A program made the position numbers and the translations under genes. This document shows positions 1-15,000 of a stretch of 15,000 nucleotides of DNA, piece by piece. Below the pieces are notes generated by a model that searched no databases, had not been told where the DNA came from, and saw only the letters and a list, made by a program, of their open reading frames with translations. Where the stretch lies: contig JAXCGZ010014022.1 of the NCBI GenBank assembly GCA_037179515.1, forward strand, positions 1 through 15,000, in the 5' to 3' direction. The stretch comes from Halocaridina rubra (Eukaryota > Arthropoda > Malacostraca > Decapoda > Atyidae). Positions within the stretch are counted from its first letter, which is position 1. The number at the start of each line of letters is the position of its first letter.

Positions 1-455
1 AGCTGGAATGTCCTTAAATAAGTGTGGATGTTAAAGTAAATGGTTTAATTTCGAGATGTTATTCGTGCTGAATGCCGGAGCACTAAGTTCTATCTGCATT
101 AGATGTTAAATATTAAGCATGGATAATAATATGACTTTATATTAACACATATCTTTACATTAAGGTAATCGGTAACCTAGAATGTTCTCCATATTTATAT
201 AGTATTTCTATTCATTGCAACTGAAGCAAGGTAAGTGCATTTATCAGTCTACATATAAAAAAAAAGTTATACAAGTGTGATATTGATTATACAGCAGAAC
301 GGCAATGCAATTATTTTGTATTTAAATCACAATGCTCCCTACAAATAGAATGGAAATCGCAATATAAAAATTGTAATTTACCATTATATTTCCAAGCAAA
401 CTAACAAAATATTACTAAGTACACCTTAATATATACCATATCTGTCTATTTTTCT
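1..455. other. AT-rich unassigned DNA
   Basis: This stretch holds no open frame that looks coding and no RNA gene or transposon motif that I recognise. It is AT-rich with short A and T runs (for example nine A at 257-265). It forms the left flank of the first microsatellite array. It is most likely intergenic or intronic DNA of an animal genome. Confidence 0.6.
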
Positions 456-473
456 GTGCGTGTGTGTGTGCGT
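456..473. repeat. Short (TG)n microsatellite
   Basis: A short alternating TG tract with two C interruptions (TGCG at 457-460 and again near 469-472) opens the large compound array. It passes directly into TATG units. This gives the order TG, then TG+TA, then TA along the array, which suggests that the tetramer arose by mixing the two dinucleotides. Confidence 0.7.
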
Positions 474-4742
<4,269 letters not shown>

Positions 4743-5050
4743 GCTTAGTAGATTGGCCATGGCAACAGCTGCCTGTTGAAAGACTATGACTGAAGGTATT
4801 AGTATGGAACTAGAACTGGTCCAGAGAGTTCTGGGTTGAGTCATCCGTCAGGACGGTTCTTTCATCATGCCTACATCTACAGTGAAAATTCTGGTGTATT
4901 CACTAAACATCTCTTGCTATTCCATTACATTTGACAAGTCACAATATTCCCAACATCTGTCTCTTTTTTCTCTTTTTTCCTTACAATTGTTATTATTTAT
5001 GGAAGACACTGCTAATTGCCCCAAGTACCTGGCATAGATATGTGTGAAGA
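4743..5050. other. Unassigned segment, possible 5' part of retrotransposon copy 1
   Basis: This segment lies between the giant AT array and the first recognisable retrotransposon coding sequence. Base composition is balanced and it has a pyrimidine-rich tract at 4957-4983. I find no motif of an ORF1 protein (no CCHC knuckles) and no clear open frame. It could be the 5' untranslated region or a decayed ORF1 of copy 1, or unrelated flank. Copies 2 and 3 are both 5'-truncated, so nothing in the window can be aligned to it. Confidence 0.4.
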
Positions 5051-5170
5051 ATCTCCGGGGATTGTGTTAACTCCACTATTGGCTTGAGGGCAGAAACACA
5101 TGGTGGTAGAAATGGTTCTGCCCATAACCTTGCACCTCCCAATAGATCTGCTTCTTTCACTCTTCACTAG

Positions 5171-5865
5171 TCTAACATTCGTGGGCTGAACTCTAGTCTT
5201 TCATCTGTGGATCAGCACTTGGGTACTTTCCTCCCTAACCTTCTCCTCCTATCTGAAACCCAGCTGTCTATACATTCTTCCACTGAAGTATTTAATATCT
5301 CTCACTGTAATCTGTATACTCGTTTTCGTTCCAAAGGTGGGGTCTGTGCCTACTGCAACATTAACATTCCTACTGTGAGGCTCAGGGACCTTGAATCTCC
5401 GAATTTTTATGTTCTCTGGCTAAGAGTCTATCTCTTCACTACCACTATCTTCCTTTGCTTCTGCTACTGTTCTCCAAACTTCACCGAGTTTGTGTCTTTC
5501 TTTGAATATCTGTCCTCGTTCCATGAGTCCTTGCTATCTTCTCACCCACATGCCGAAATTCTCTACATTGGAGACTTAAATGTACACCAAAGTGAGTGGC
5601 TTCATTCCTCTCACACTGATGTGGGAGGAATTGAACCCTTGCTTTCTCTATTACTCACGATCTGGAGCAAATTATCAAACATCTTACTCGCGTTCCTGAT
5701 CGTCACGAACATGCAGCAAACACACTTTTCCTATATTTCATTTCTAATCCTTCAAACTACTCTTATTCTGTGCTTTCCCCTTTGGGAAAATCTGACTACT
5801 CTATGATCTCAGTCTCTTCCATTTTTGCTCCCACTTCACCAATGAATCCTACTCAGCACCGCCCA
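5171..5865 (+). pseudogene. Endonuclease domain of non-LTR ORF2 (APE-type), copy 1
   Basis: In intact relatives this apurinic-like endonuclease nicks target DNA to prime reverse transcription. Visible landmarks in order are: NIRGL at 5174-5188 (Asn of the first motif), SETQ with the catalytic Glu at 5255-5257, CYCSPNF near 5462-5482, and GDLNVH at 5570-5587 (Asp and Asn of the catalytic centre). The frame then shifts near 5638 (a one-base indel in the GAACCCTTGC context). The new frame carries RVPDRHEH and, at 5791-5799, SDY where the family has SDH, so the catalytic His codon is Tyr. The frame ends at a TAG at 5866-5868. A TAG at 5168-5170 just before NIRGL also interrupts the N-terminus. 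The frameshift, the SDY change and the stops all indicate an inactive remnant. Confidence 0.88.
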
Positions 5866-6438
5866 TAGCACATTGAGCGCAACCAACATGAAAAGTTGCG
5901 TAACTTCCCCTTTGACTTCCCATTTGATGACTAATGCTTTTGATCACGCAACACTAAGCATGTAGCTCTAAAAGTTGCTGAGATCATGACTGCGGGAATG
6001 GAGGTGTACTTTCCCTCATCGACAAAAAATTTCTCTCATCCTAAACCTTGGTTTGACCATGCATGCTCCATAGCTATCCAGGCCAGTAATCGGGCACACT
6101 AATCTTACCAAGCCTCTCCTTCTTAATTAGCTTGCTCTGCTTTTATTGTAGCTAGAAACTGCTGTACTGCTCAGATTCGAAGGTCTAAGGCTTTCTTCAT
6201 TAGAAGGAAAGTTGATGACCTTAACTCCTCTTCCACTGACATATGCTTCTGGTTCTTAGCCAAAAACCTCTCCAATAACTTCCGTAACTGAAGCTTTACC
6301 CCTCTCATTCCTTCTCATGGTTGTATAGCTTGCTCTCCCACAGATAAAGCCACTCTCTTTGGCTCTCATTTTTCTGCCAACTCTTGTATAAACAATTTCT
6401 GCACACCTGTTTCTCAATCTTTACCCCTCTCTAACCCT
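5866..6438 (+). pseudogene. Linker between endonuclease and reverse transcriptase, copy 1
   Basis: The same frame as the end of the endonuclease continues through this stretch into the reverse transcriptase without a frame change. It is crossed by stops at 5866, 5932, 5941, 6100, 6124 and 6289. Recognisable linker features include HPKPWFDHAC near 6039-6068, with the conserved PWF, and FWFLAKNLSNNF at about 6247-6282, which resembles the FW.LAKN motif found before the RT domain in jockey-like proteins. Six stops in under 600 bases show long neutral decay. The preserved frame shows that most damage here is substitution rather than indel. Confidence 0.82.
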
Positions 6439-7420
6439 ATGCGATCCCTTATCCTTTCTTCACACAAAGTTCATAAGGTTCTTCGCTCACTAAAGACAAA
6501 CAAAGCATCTGGTCCCGATGTGATATCAGCAAGTTTCCTTAAGGACTTTGCAGAAGAACTGGCTCCCGTGCTTTGCCATCTTTTTCGCCTCTTTCTGTCA
6601 ACCAGTATCTATCCTTCATCTTGGAATCATGCCGTAGTTCAACCTGTTCCAAAGAAGGGTGACCGCTCTATTCCTTCAAACTACCGACCTATTGCGCTAA
6701 CCTCCTCTATTGCTAAAGTTTTTGAAACTTAGCAGAATGCTCACTTCTTGAAACACCTTGAATCTAACTCACTTATCTTCAATCACCGGTACGGCTTCCG
6801 CAAGGCAAGATCCACTGATGATCTCCAGTCCTATCTTGCTCATGGATGGTCATATTCTCTGAGGAACTATGGGGAACCCTATGTTGTCACCCTTGATATC
6901 TCTAAGGCTTTTGACAGAGTCTGCACAAGGCTCTGTTGGCTAAACTCCCTGCCTATGGCTTTACCCCTTCTTTCTGTTCTCTGATTACCAGTTTTCTACT
7001 AACAATTTTATATCTGTAGTTGTTGATGGCGTGACATCTAGCCCTTTCTCTATTACCAGTGGTGTTCCACAGGGCTCTGTTCTTTCACCTACTCTGTTCC
7101 TTCTCTTCATCATTGATCTTCTGCTATCCCCATCTTCCTCTCTTTTTCATGCCTTTGCTGATGATTCTACCCTTCAATATTCCTTTGCCTTTTCTTCACA
7201 ACCTTCATCAGCTACTCGCAATCAGTCTCGTATCACTCTTTCTTCTACTCTCAACTCCGATTTTCAGAGAGTATCTGAGTGGGGCATTCCAAATTTAGTT
7301 AAATTCAATACCTCAATGACACAGTTTCTGGTTATCTCTTTGTCTTCTTCTCCTCCTGATAATGCTATTGCCTTCGAAACTAAAGAAATTTACCTTCTTA
7401 ATTCTATCAACATATTATAA
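6439..7420 (+). pseudogene. Reverse transcriptase domain of non-LTR ORF2, copy 1
   Basis: Motifs follow the standard non-LTR order. Finger motifs NKASGPDVIS and PVPKKGDRS..SNYRPIALTS come first, then a TAG at 6730-6732. Next are YGFRKARSTDDL and motif A, TLDISKAFDRV, with its catalytic Asp at 6895-6897. A one-base loss near 6922 (GTCTGCAC where copy 2 has TCTGGCAC) moves the frame. A second shift near 6998 moves it again. It then carries SGVPQGSVLSPTLFLLFI and the catalytic FADD box at 7154-7165. The domain ends at a TAA at 7418-7420, inside the segment that reads LGIHIV in copy 2. Catalytic residues persist, but the frame is broken, so no active enzyme can be made. Confidence 0.92.
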
Positions 7421-7985
7421 ATCCATATAGCCTCTAAATTGTCTTGGAAGAATTACATAATCCAAATTTCCAAATCGTCATCCCAAAAATGGAGTTTTTC
7501 TTTGGTTTTCGTCATTACTTTTCTTCTTTTCAGTTATATAGATTTATATAGGTCTTATCCGTCCCAACTTAATATATTGCTCAAATATCTGGGGTGCTTC
7601 TTCTAATACTTATCTCCTTGATAGGGTTGAATCTAATGCAGTAAGACTCTTTAATGATCCTTCTCTTACTTCAAATCTGGATTCTCTCTCTCTTCGCTGT
7701 AAGGCATCTTCCCTTTCTCTTTTCTATCGCTACTACTTCCATCGCTGCTCTGATGAGTTGACGAGTTGCATCCATCCCCCACTGCAGAGGTTGCGGAACG
7801 CTCGCCAACCGGCCTCATCTCACTGGCACTGTGTGGAGATTTGTAGCTCGCTGATTGGTTGTTGCAGTGACTGCTTCTTCCCATCTACCTCCAGACTCTG
7901 GAACTCCCTTCCTTCTTCTGTCTTTCCTACTTCTTATAACCTTTCTTCCTTAAAAATGTTGCTCTATCGTCATCTCAGAGCCTAA
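7421..7985 (+). pseudogene. C-terminal region of non-LTR ORF2, copy 1
   Basis: After the TAA at 7418 the frame-2 reading continues to SKLSWKNYIIQISKSSS, shifts near 7480 to give FRHYFSSFQ, and shifts again near 7545. From 7551 an open stretch runs to the TAA at 7983-7985. It contains GLIRPN, IWGASSNTYLLDRVES, SLFYRYYFHRCSDEL and SRLWNSLPSSVFPTSYNL. This thumb-like C-terminus, ending in a LWNSLPSSVFP block, is typical of jockey/CR1-type proteins. It aligns with copy 2 at about 90% identity over 7551-7740 by my hand count of 19 mismatches. Confidence 0.88.
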
Positions 7986-8166
7986 CCCTTCATATCTCTA
8001 GGTTCTCTGTTCTTTGACTTTTTTGTCTATCTGTCGGTTTCCTTAGTGTAACTTTAACTCATCTCTGCCTTGTCCTCAATCTTTTTCTTTTCCTTCGTCT
8101 AGGTGTTCTCTCGTGCTCGGGCCTTTATTGATGAGGGCAATTTTTCCCTGTCCCGGTGTCACACTC

Positions 8167-8169
<3 letters not shown>
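7986..8169 (+). other. 3' untranslated region and 3' end of retrotransposon copy 1
   Basis: This follows the terminal TAA and matches the 3' part of copy 2 (13185-13378, opposite strand), including GTCCCGGTGTCACA and TTATTGATGAGGGCA. The shared sequence ends at CATAA/CATAAA, which defines the true 3' end of the element. In copy 2 it is followed by nine A residues. Here it is followed at once by alternating AT. I see no AATAAA signal on this strand near the end. Confidence 0.85.

Positions 8170-8227
<58 letters not shown>
8170..8227. repeat. (AT)n tract at the retrotransposon 3' end
   Basis: Fifty-eight bases of alternating AT begin exactly where the element ends and lead into TATG units. The position suggests that the tract grew from the element's 3' tail, or that the element inserted into an existing array. 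Confidence 0.95.
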
Positions 8228-10942
<2,715 letters not shown>

Positions 10943-11560
10943 AGATGCGTCACCCCTGTTACGTGGACATCCTTGAAATGAGACTGACTTGAGCGAGAAG
11001 CCTTTGCTACTAAAGCTCATCTTTGAAACCATCTCTTTGCAAACTGTCTCTTTCCTATAAATCTTTTATTTTTCTTTATCTAATTAGAAACTTCTTTTCT
11101 TAGCGTTAATTAATGTGAAATATTTTACTATCAAATGAAAACGAAGCATCCTAATTATGTCACTAATTTTGTTGTATTGGATGAAAAAGGAAAGCTAAAA
11201 AATTAGAAAATATTATCATATTTTGGTGATATTATAAATCCCTAAAAATTATAATGCCTCCAATAATTCAAATAAGTGGCACTTTTCCACGTGGATAGCT
11301 CCACCTAATTAAGAATTACGATTTACACTTAATGAGCAGAGCACTTTTATGTTTTATTATTCAGTTTTTTTACTTATTTCGAAACTGACAGACTAATTCG
11401 GGCTCATTATTATTACAGCCCCACGTATTTTTATTCATTTTAATGAACCAATCATTGAGAACTTGCAAACATACATATTAAATTTTATGAATACTAATAT
11501 CTCTTAATTGCTGTAGATATATGAAACAATAATGCTAATATTACAGTCATTATAAATTAT
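10943..11560. other. Unassigned AT-rich segment between arrays
   Basis: No coding or RNA feature is recognised. The first 90 bases are less AT-rich than the rest. On the minus strand they form a short open stretch (11032 down to about 10943) that reads [19 protein letters not shown] before entering the AT array. I do not recognise it, and it could be an end fragment of a dispersed repeat. A ten-base palindrome, TCCACGTGGA, lies at 11286-11295 and is probably chance. Confidence 0.5.
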
Positions 11561-11564
11561 GCAT

Positions 11565-11828
<264 letters not shown>

Positions 11829-11839
11829 TATGCACCGAC

Positions 11840-11878
11840 GGTTTAAAAGAGAAACAAATCTTACAGCTTAACTGCTAT
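11840..11878 (+). repeat. 39-base direct repeat, first copy
   Basis: Aligns without gaps to 11987-12025, offset 147 bases, with three mismatches in 39, all transitions (11843, 11854, 11859). Similarity continues more weakly for about 16 bases downstream. The origin is unknown; it may be part of an old tandem duplication or a dispersed repeat. Confidence 0.85.
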
Positions 11879-11986
11879 ATTCGAAATGAATGCAATATAT
11901 CTGAATTCCTTTTATTCATAATATAGCTTCTCTTAACTTCACTCGTGGTTTCGTTTTTTGTATTTAATTTGAATCTCAGCTATATA

Positions 11987-12025
11987 GGTCTAAAAGAGAA
12001 GCAAACCTTACAGCTTAACTGCTAT
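11987..12025 (+). repeat. 39-base direct repeat, second copy
   Basis: Partner of 11840-11878. Both contain AAAAGAGAA followed by CTTACAGCTTAACTGCTAT, allowing for the mismatches. Upstream of the shared block the two copies do not align. Confidence 0.85.
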
Positions 12026-12575
12026 GCTAGGAATAAAATCATTCTACTTACCCTAAACTAAATTACTTTGCAACAATAGATTGCTGTAAAGTGGGAATAT
12101 ACACTTGGTTCTCTGAATGTTATGTAATAATTTGATTGGTTATTGGCTTGCGTGAATGCATCTGTGTACCTAGGTTAGTTTTTAAGTTATATTGTTAAAT
12201 TCTCCCTGGTAAAATTACTATGTACATTAACTAAGGTCGAATAACCTGAAATAGATATAATAAATTATGCCTGCTTGGATTTGTGTCGTAACTATGCTTA
12301 GATATTCACCTTTCTTTTGAATAATAATTTCTTTGTATTGTTAGAATTGGAGGAACTGTAAGGCAGGGCCCTTGGTTAATGTTTTTTTTATTATTATTAT
12401 TTTCAGTGCCAAATAGTTTTCTTTATCTTCCCTGACATCTCTCTCTCCATCAACTTCAGTATTTATATATTTTTTTTATTTTCTCTAAATTATGTTTTAG
12501 CTTTTTCAACATAACATACACGCTAACTGCTTTCTCTCATATAAATGAGTCAATATAAATGACCTTTGAAAAGAG

Positions 12576-12680
12576 GTAAATTCCAGGTAGATCTTAAGAA
12601 TATCTGCCTTGGTGTATCTGAGCTTTAAAGCAAATCCAGGTAGAAAATCTCAAGGAATACCAACCTTGGTGTAGAGATAT
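12576..12680 (+). repeat. Imperfect tandem duplication, about 55-base unit
   Basis: Two adjacent units share TCCAGGTAG (12582-12590 and 12635-12643) and CCTTGGTGTA (12607-12616 and 12664-12673), with related sequence between and small indels that move the offset from 53 to 57. This looks like an old local duplication; no coding role is visible. Confidence 0.7.
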
Positions 12681-13184
12681 ATCTCTTGTTAAAATAAATG
12701 CCCTTCCCTCCACTCCTTAATAACCAAGCATTTTTAGCAAGAACGCGCTTATTTATGAGAAACTCATGTCAGGAATTTGCTCTAACTCACCCACCCTTTT
12801 ATAAATGAGATTATGGCCTTTTGTATACAGATAGATAATTAAATTGGTCAATGTGTGATATCAGTATGCGAACGAACATAATTATCATAATTATTAAAAA
12901 TACGTGTTACCTCAGTCAGGTAAAAGTAAATAATAATTTCAATTCTAATTAGAGCACCCGTAGAAAAGAATACTTTGTGTAGAGGTTTATCATGATGTGT
13001 AGGTGTGCTTGTATTGTAACGCTGAATATGACACCATAATTGCTTATTTAGAAATTATTATATTGATATAAAGTAATGGAAAAATTTTCTTAGCAGGTCT
13101 ACTTTCATATGTTAAAAGAAAGTTTGCTCTATCTGTCTATTATATTTGCTAATTAGAACTGGTACATGCAATATGCGTCCATAA

Positions 13185-13378
13185 TTTTTTTTTATGAATG
13201 TGACACCGGGACAGGCAGAAACTGCCCTCATCAATAAATGCCCGGGCACGAGAAAATACCAACACGAAGGAAAAGAAAAAGATTAAGGACAAGGCAGAGA
13301 TGTGGTAATGTCACACAAAGGAAAACGACAGACAAAAAAAAAACAGTCAAAGTACAGAGGAGCCAGATACATGGAGGA
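13185..13378 (-). other. 3' untranslated region and A-tail, copy 2
   Basis: Matches the 3' untranslated region of copy 1, including the shared CCCGGTGTCACA near the end, and terminates in CATTCAT followed by nine A (minus strand). The tail marks a genuine retrotransposition end and fixes the 3' boundary of the family. Confidence 0.85.
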
Positions 13379-13890
13379 CTAGGCTCTGAGATGATAGATC
13401 TGCTCTTTGAAGGATGAAAGGCCATAAGAATTAGCAAAGACAGAAGGAGAGTTCCAGAGTCTGGAGATAGATGGGGAGAAGAAGTTGCTGCACCGACCAA
13501 TCCGCAAGGTACAAATCTCCACACAGTACCTGTGAGATGAGGCCGCTTGGCGAGAGTTACGCGGCCTCGGCAGTGGAGTGGATGGAAGTAGTAGCGATAG
13601 AAAAGCGAAAGGGAAGATACCTTACGGTAAAGAGAGAGAGAATCCAGATTAGAAGTAAGAGAAGGATCATTAATGAGTCTGACTGCCTTAGATTCAACCC
13701 TATCAAGAAGATAAGTATAAGAAGAAGCACCCCAGATGTGTGAGCAGTATTCAAAGCAGGGACGGATAAGACCTCTGTAAACTTTAAGTTACTGCAAAGA
13801 GGAAAAGTAATGACGAAAACGAAACAAAACCCCCAATTTTTTGGATGAAGATTTAGAAATTTGGATTATGTGATTCCTCCAAGACAAGTT
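13379..13890 (-). pseudogene. C-terminal region of non-LTR ORF2, copy 2
   Basis: Continues in the same frame past the TAG at 13891 (NLSWRNHIIQISKSSSKKLG, then FRHYFSSLQ), meets a TAA at 13789-13791, and goes on through GLIRPCFEYCSHIWGASS and SLFYRYYFH. About 31 bases present in copy 1 (around 7744-7775) are then missing, with CCATC at the junction. After a frame change the end reads SRLWNSPSVFANSYGLSSF and stops at the TAG at 13379-13381. The open frames on the plus strand across this region are antisense shadows. Confidence 0.85.
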
Positions 13891-14443
13891 CTACACTATA
13901 TGGATTCCTAATTTATTGATAGGGTTAAGAGGGTAAATTTCATTAGAGTCGAAGACAATAAGGTTATCAGGAGGAGAAGAAGATAAAGAGATAGCCAGAA
14001 ACTGTGTCTTGTAGGCACTGAATTTAACTAAAGTGTGAGTGCCCCACTCAGATACTCTCTGCAAATCGGAGTTAAGAGTAAAAGAAAGAGTGATACGGGA
14101 TTGATTACGAGTAACAGATAAAGGTTGTGAAGAAAAGGCAGAGGAAAAGTGAAGGGTAGAATCATCAGCAAAGGCATGAAGAAGAGAGAAAGATGGGGTT
14201 TGTAGAAGATTATTGATGAAGAGAAGAAACAGAGTAGGTGAAAGAACAGAGCCCTGTGGAACACCACTGGTAACAGAGAAAGGACTAGATATCACGCCAT
14301 CAACACCTACAGATATAAAAAGGTCAGTAAGAAAACTGGAAATCAGAGAACAGAAAAAAGGGGTAAAACCATAAGCAGGGAGTTTGGCCAACAGAGCCTA
14401 GTGCCAGACTGTGAAAAGCCTTTGAGAGAATTGTGAAGTACTG
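13891..14443 (-). pseudogene. Reverse transcriptase fragment, copy 2
   Basis: From about 14391 downward one frame is open for 166 codons: KLPAYGFTPFFCSLISSFL, then SGVPQGSVLSPTLFLLFIN and FADD (minus strand of 14161-14172), then LVKFSAYKTQFLAISLSSS and LGIHIV, ending at the TAG at 13891-13893. The apparent start is a TTG inside a longer ancestral frame, not a true initiation codon. Further upstream a TAG replaces the Lys codon of the HKALL segment, and the motif A region is scrambled, with the catalytic Asp codon not recognisable. This copy keeps a clean frame where copy 1 is shifted, so it is a useful guide to where the indels of copy 1 lie. Confidence 0.9.
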
Positions 14444-14519
14444 TTTCAATGGTTATCATTTACTGAATGAAAAATAGATAACATTAAGAATATAATTCTC
14501 AAGGGAATAAGAATTTAAC
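14444..14519. other. Spacer between copies 2 and 3
   Basis: About 75 AT-rich bases separate the 5' edges of the two divergently arranged retrotransposon fragments. No coding motif is recognised. Part of it may be decayed sequence of copy 2 upstream of motif A. Confidence 0.5.
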
Positions 14520-15000
14520 GTTCTCTTCCTTCTCTTTGTTGATGATCTCCATTTCCCATCTTCATTTCTCAATGTCTTTGCCATCGATTCTTCCCTTCAT
14601 GTTTCCTCTGCTTTGAACACACCACCTTCGTCTGTTGCTCAAAATCAGTCTTGTATCGCTCTTTTTTTTCAACTCCCAACTACGATGTAGAGTTTCTGAG
14701 TTGGGTACCAAAATTCAGATAAAGTTCAATGCCTTCAATACTACGTTTATGGCGATTTCTTTATCTTCTCCTCCAGATAGCCCTATTATTCTCGAACACA
14801 ATGAAGTACATCCTCTTAGTTTTGAGAACACAGAGATACATATAGTATCTAACATCTCCTGGGGGAATCACATACTTTAGATTATTAGAGCTATATCTTC
14901 GAAATTAACAGTTCTGTCTCTTTCTCTTTATTACTCTTCTTCGTTCCTGAACTTCAATAAGGATCTACTATGTACCTGCTTAGATACTGTTCTCACATCT
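14520..15000 (+). mobile_element. Jockey/CR1-like non-LTR retrotransposon, copy 3 (partial, diverged)
   Basis: The fragment begins inside the reverse transcriptase palm at FLLFVDDL (from about 14526) and runs to the window edge. The catalytic box is FAID instead of FADD (14577-14588), a loss of one catalytic Asp. A one-base shift lies in the T run near 14660-14667. The next frame carries SELGTKIQIKFNAFNTTFMA and VSNISWGNHIL, and ends with a TAG at 14878-14880. Nucleotide similarity to the GLIRPC..EYCSHI segment continues to 15000. It is visibly more diverged from copies 1 and 2 than they are from each other, so it is an older insertion or a sister subfamily. Confidence 0.85.

Larger units (their letters stand above)
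5051..8169 (+). mobile_element. Jockey/CR1-like non-LTR retrotransposon, copy 1 (degenerate)
   Basis: A nearly full-length ORF2-type element with domains in the expected order: endonuclease (from about 5171), linker, reverse transcriptase (about 6439-7420), C-terminal region (to 7985) and 3' untranslated region (to 8169). No LTRs are visible. The 5' boundary is uncertain. Upstream of the endonuclease the same frame can be read back to about 5050, through a TAG at 5168-5170. The element is dead. Reading frames change near 5638, 6922, 6998, 7480 and 7545, and in-frame stops lie at 5866, 5932, 5941, 6100, 6124, 6289, 6730 and 7418. The 3' end matches copy 2 and then changes directly into an AT/TATG microsatellite at 8170. 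Family placement by motif memory is jockey-like, with a CR1-type C-terminus. Confidence 0.9.
13185..14443 (-). mobile_element. Jockey/CR1-like non-LTR retrotransposon, copy 2 (5'-truncated)
   Basis: The same family as copy 1, on the opposite strand. It retains sequence from the SKAF region of the reverse transcriptase to the 3' end, followed by nine A residues (T run at 13185-13193). Loss of everything 5' of RT motif A is the usual result of incomplete reverse transcription. The 5' edge near 14443 is fuzzy because the last alignable bases are decayed. Stops at 13891-13893 and 13789-13791 and an internal deletion of about 31 bases show that it is inactive. I could not find a target-site duplication by eye. 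Confidence 0.9.

Noticed and set aside
4743..4860. Possible tRNA-derived SINE head (weak resemblance to A and B box spacing)
   Set aside because: Neither box matches well enough and no cloverleaf could be drawn by eye.
7666..7884. Minus-strand open frame of 72 codons across copy 1
   Set aside because: It is antisense to the C-terminal region of copy 1, whose conserved motifs read on the plus strand.
11286..11295. CACGTG-centred ten-base palindrome as a regulatory site
   Set aside because: It is a single short palindrome with no gene nearby and is expected by chance at this length scale.
13471..13743. Plus-strand open frame of 90 codons across copy 2
   Set aside because: It is antisense to the C-terminal region of the retrotransposon, whose family motifs read on the minus strand.
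13170..14460. Target-site duplication around copy 2
   Set aside because: The flanks next to the A-tail and next to the 5' edge share no convincing direct repeat, and the 5' edge is uncertain.

Overview
This window looks like repeat-rich, non-genic DNA from an invertebrate animal. I see no intact host gene, tRNA, rRNA or CRISPR array, and nothing bacterial. Two things suggest the organism. Microsatellites fill about 44% of the window, dominated by (AT)n and (TATG)n. The transposon relics are jockey/CR1-like non-LTR retrotransposons and a Mutator-like (MULE-type) transposase. From memory, this mix is common in decapod crustaceans and in cephalopods, but the sequence does not let me choose between them.

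Layout. 1-455 is AT-rich DNA I cannot assign. 456-4742 is one compound microsatellite: a short (TG)n, then (TATG)n, then about 3.8 kb of (AT)n with a single substitution. 4743-5050 is unassigned and may hold the 5' part of the next element. About 5050-8169 (+) is a long but dead non-LTR retrotransposon (copy 1) with endonuclease, reverse transcriptase and C-terminal region in the expected order, broken by at least five frameshifts and many stops. Its 3' end runs straight into a second compound microsatellite, 8170-9035. 9036-9697 (-) is a Mutator-like transposase fragment in a single frame with four stops, cut off at both ends by AT arrays. 9698-10942 is a third AT array containing an 18-copy octamer block. 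10943-11560 is unassigned. 11565-11823 is a fourth array, (ATCT)n then (AT)n. 11824-13184 is AT-rich non-coding DNA with two small degenerate duplications. 13185-14443 (-) is a 5'-truncated second copy of the same retrotransposon family. 14520-15000 (+) is a third, more diverged copy that runs off the window.

The genes do not work together as a system; all coding remnants are transposon pseudogenes. The very long open frames across the microsatellites (up to about 1,440 codons of IY, MYVC or HTYI repeats) are artefacts, because these repeats contain no stop codon in any frame.

I found no convincing undescribed system. The most interesting signals are structural: the near-perfect 3.8 kb AT array; the build-up of repeat units from TA and TG dinucleotides; arrays that begin or end exactly at transposon boundaries; and a long inverted pair formed by copies 1 and 2.
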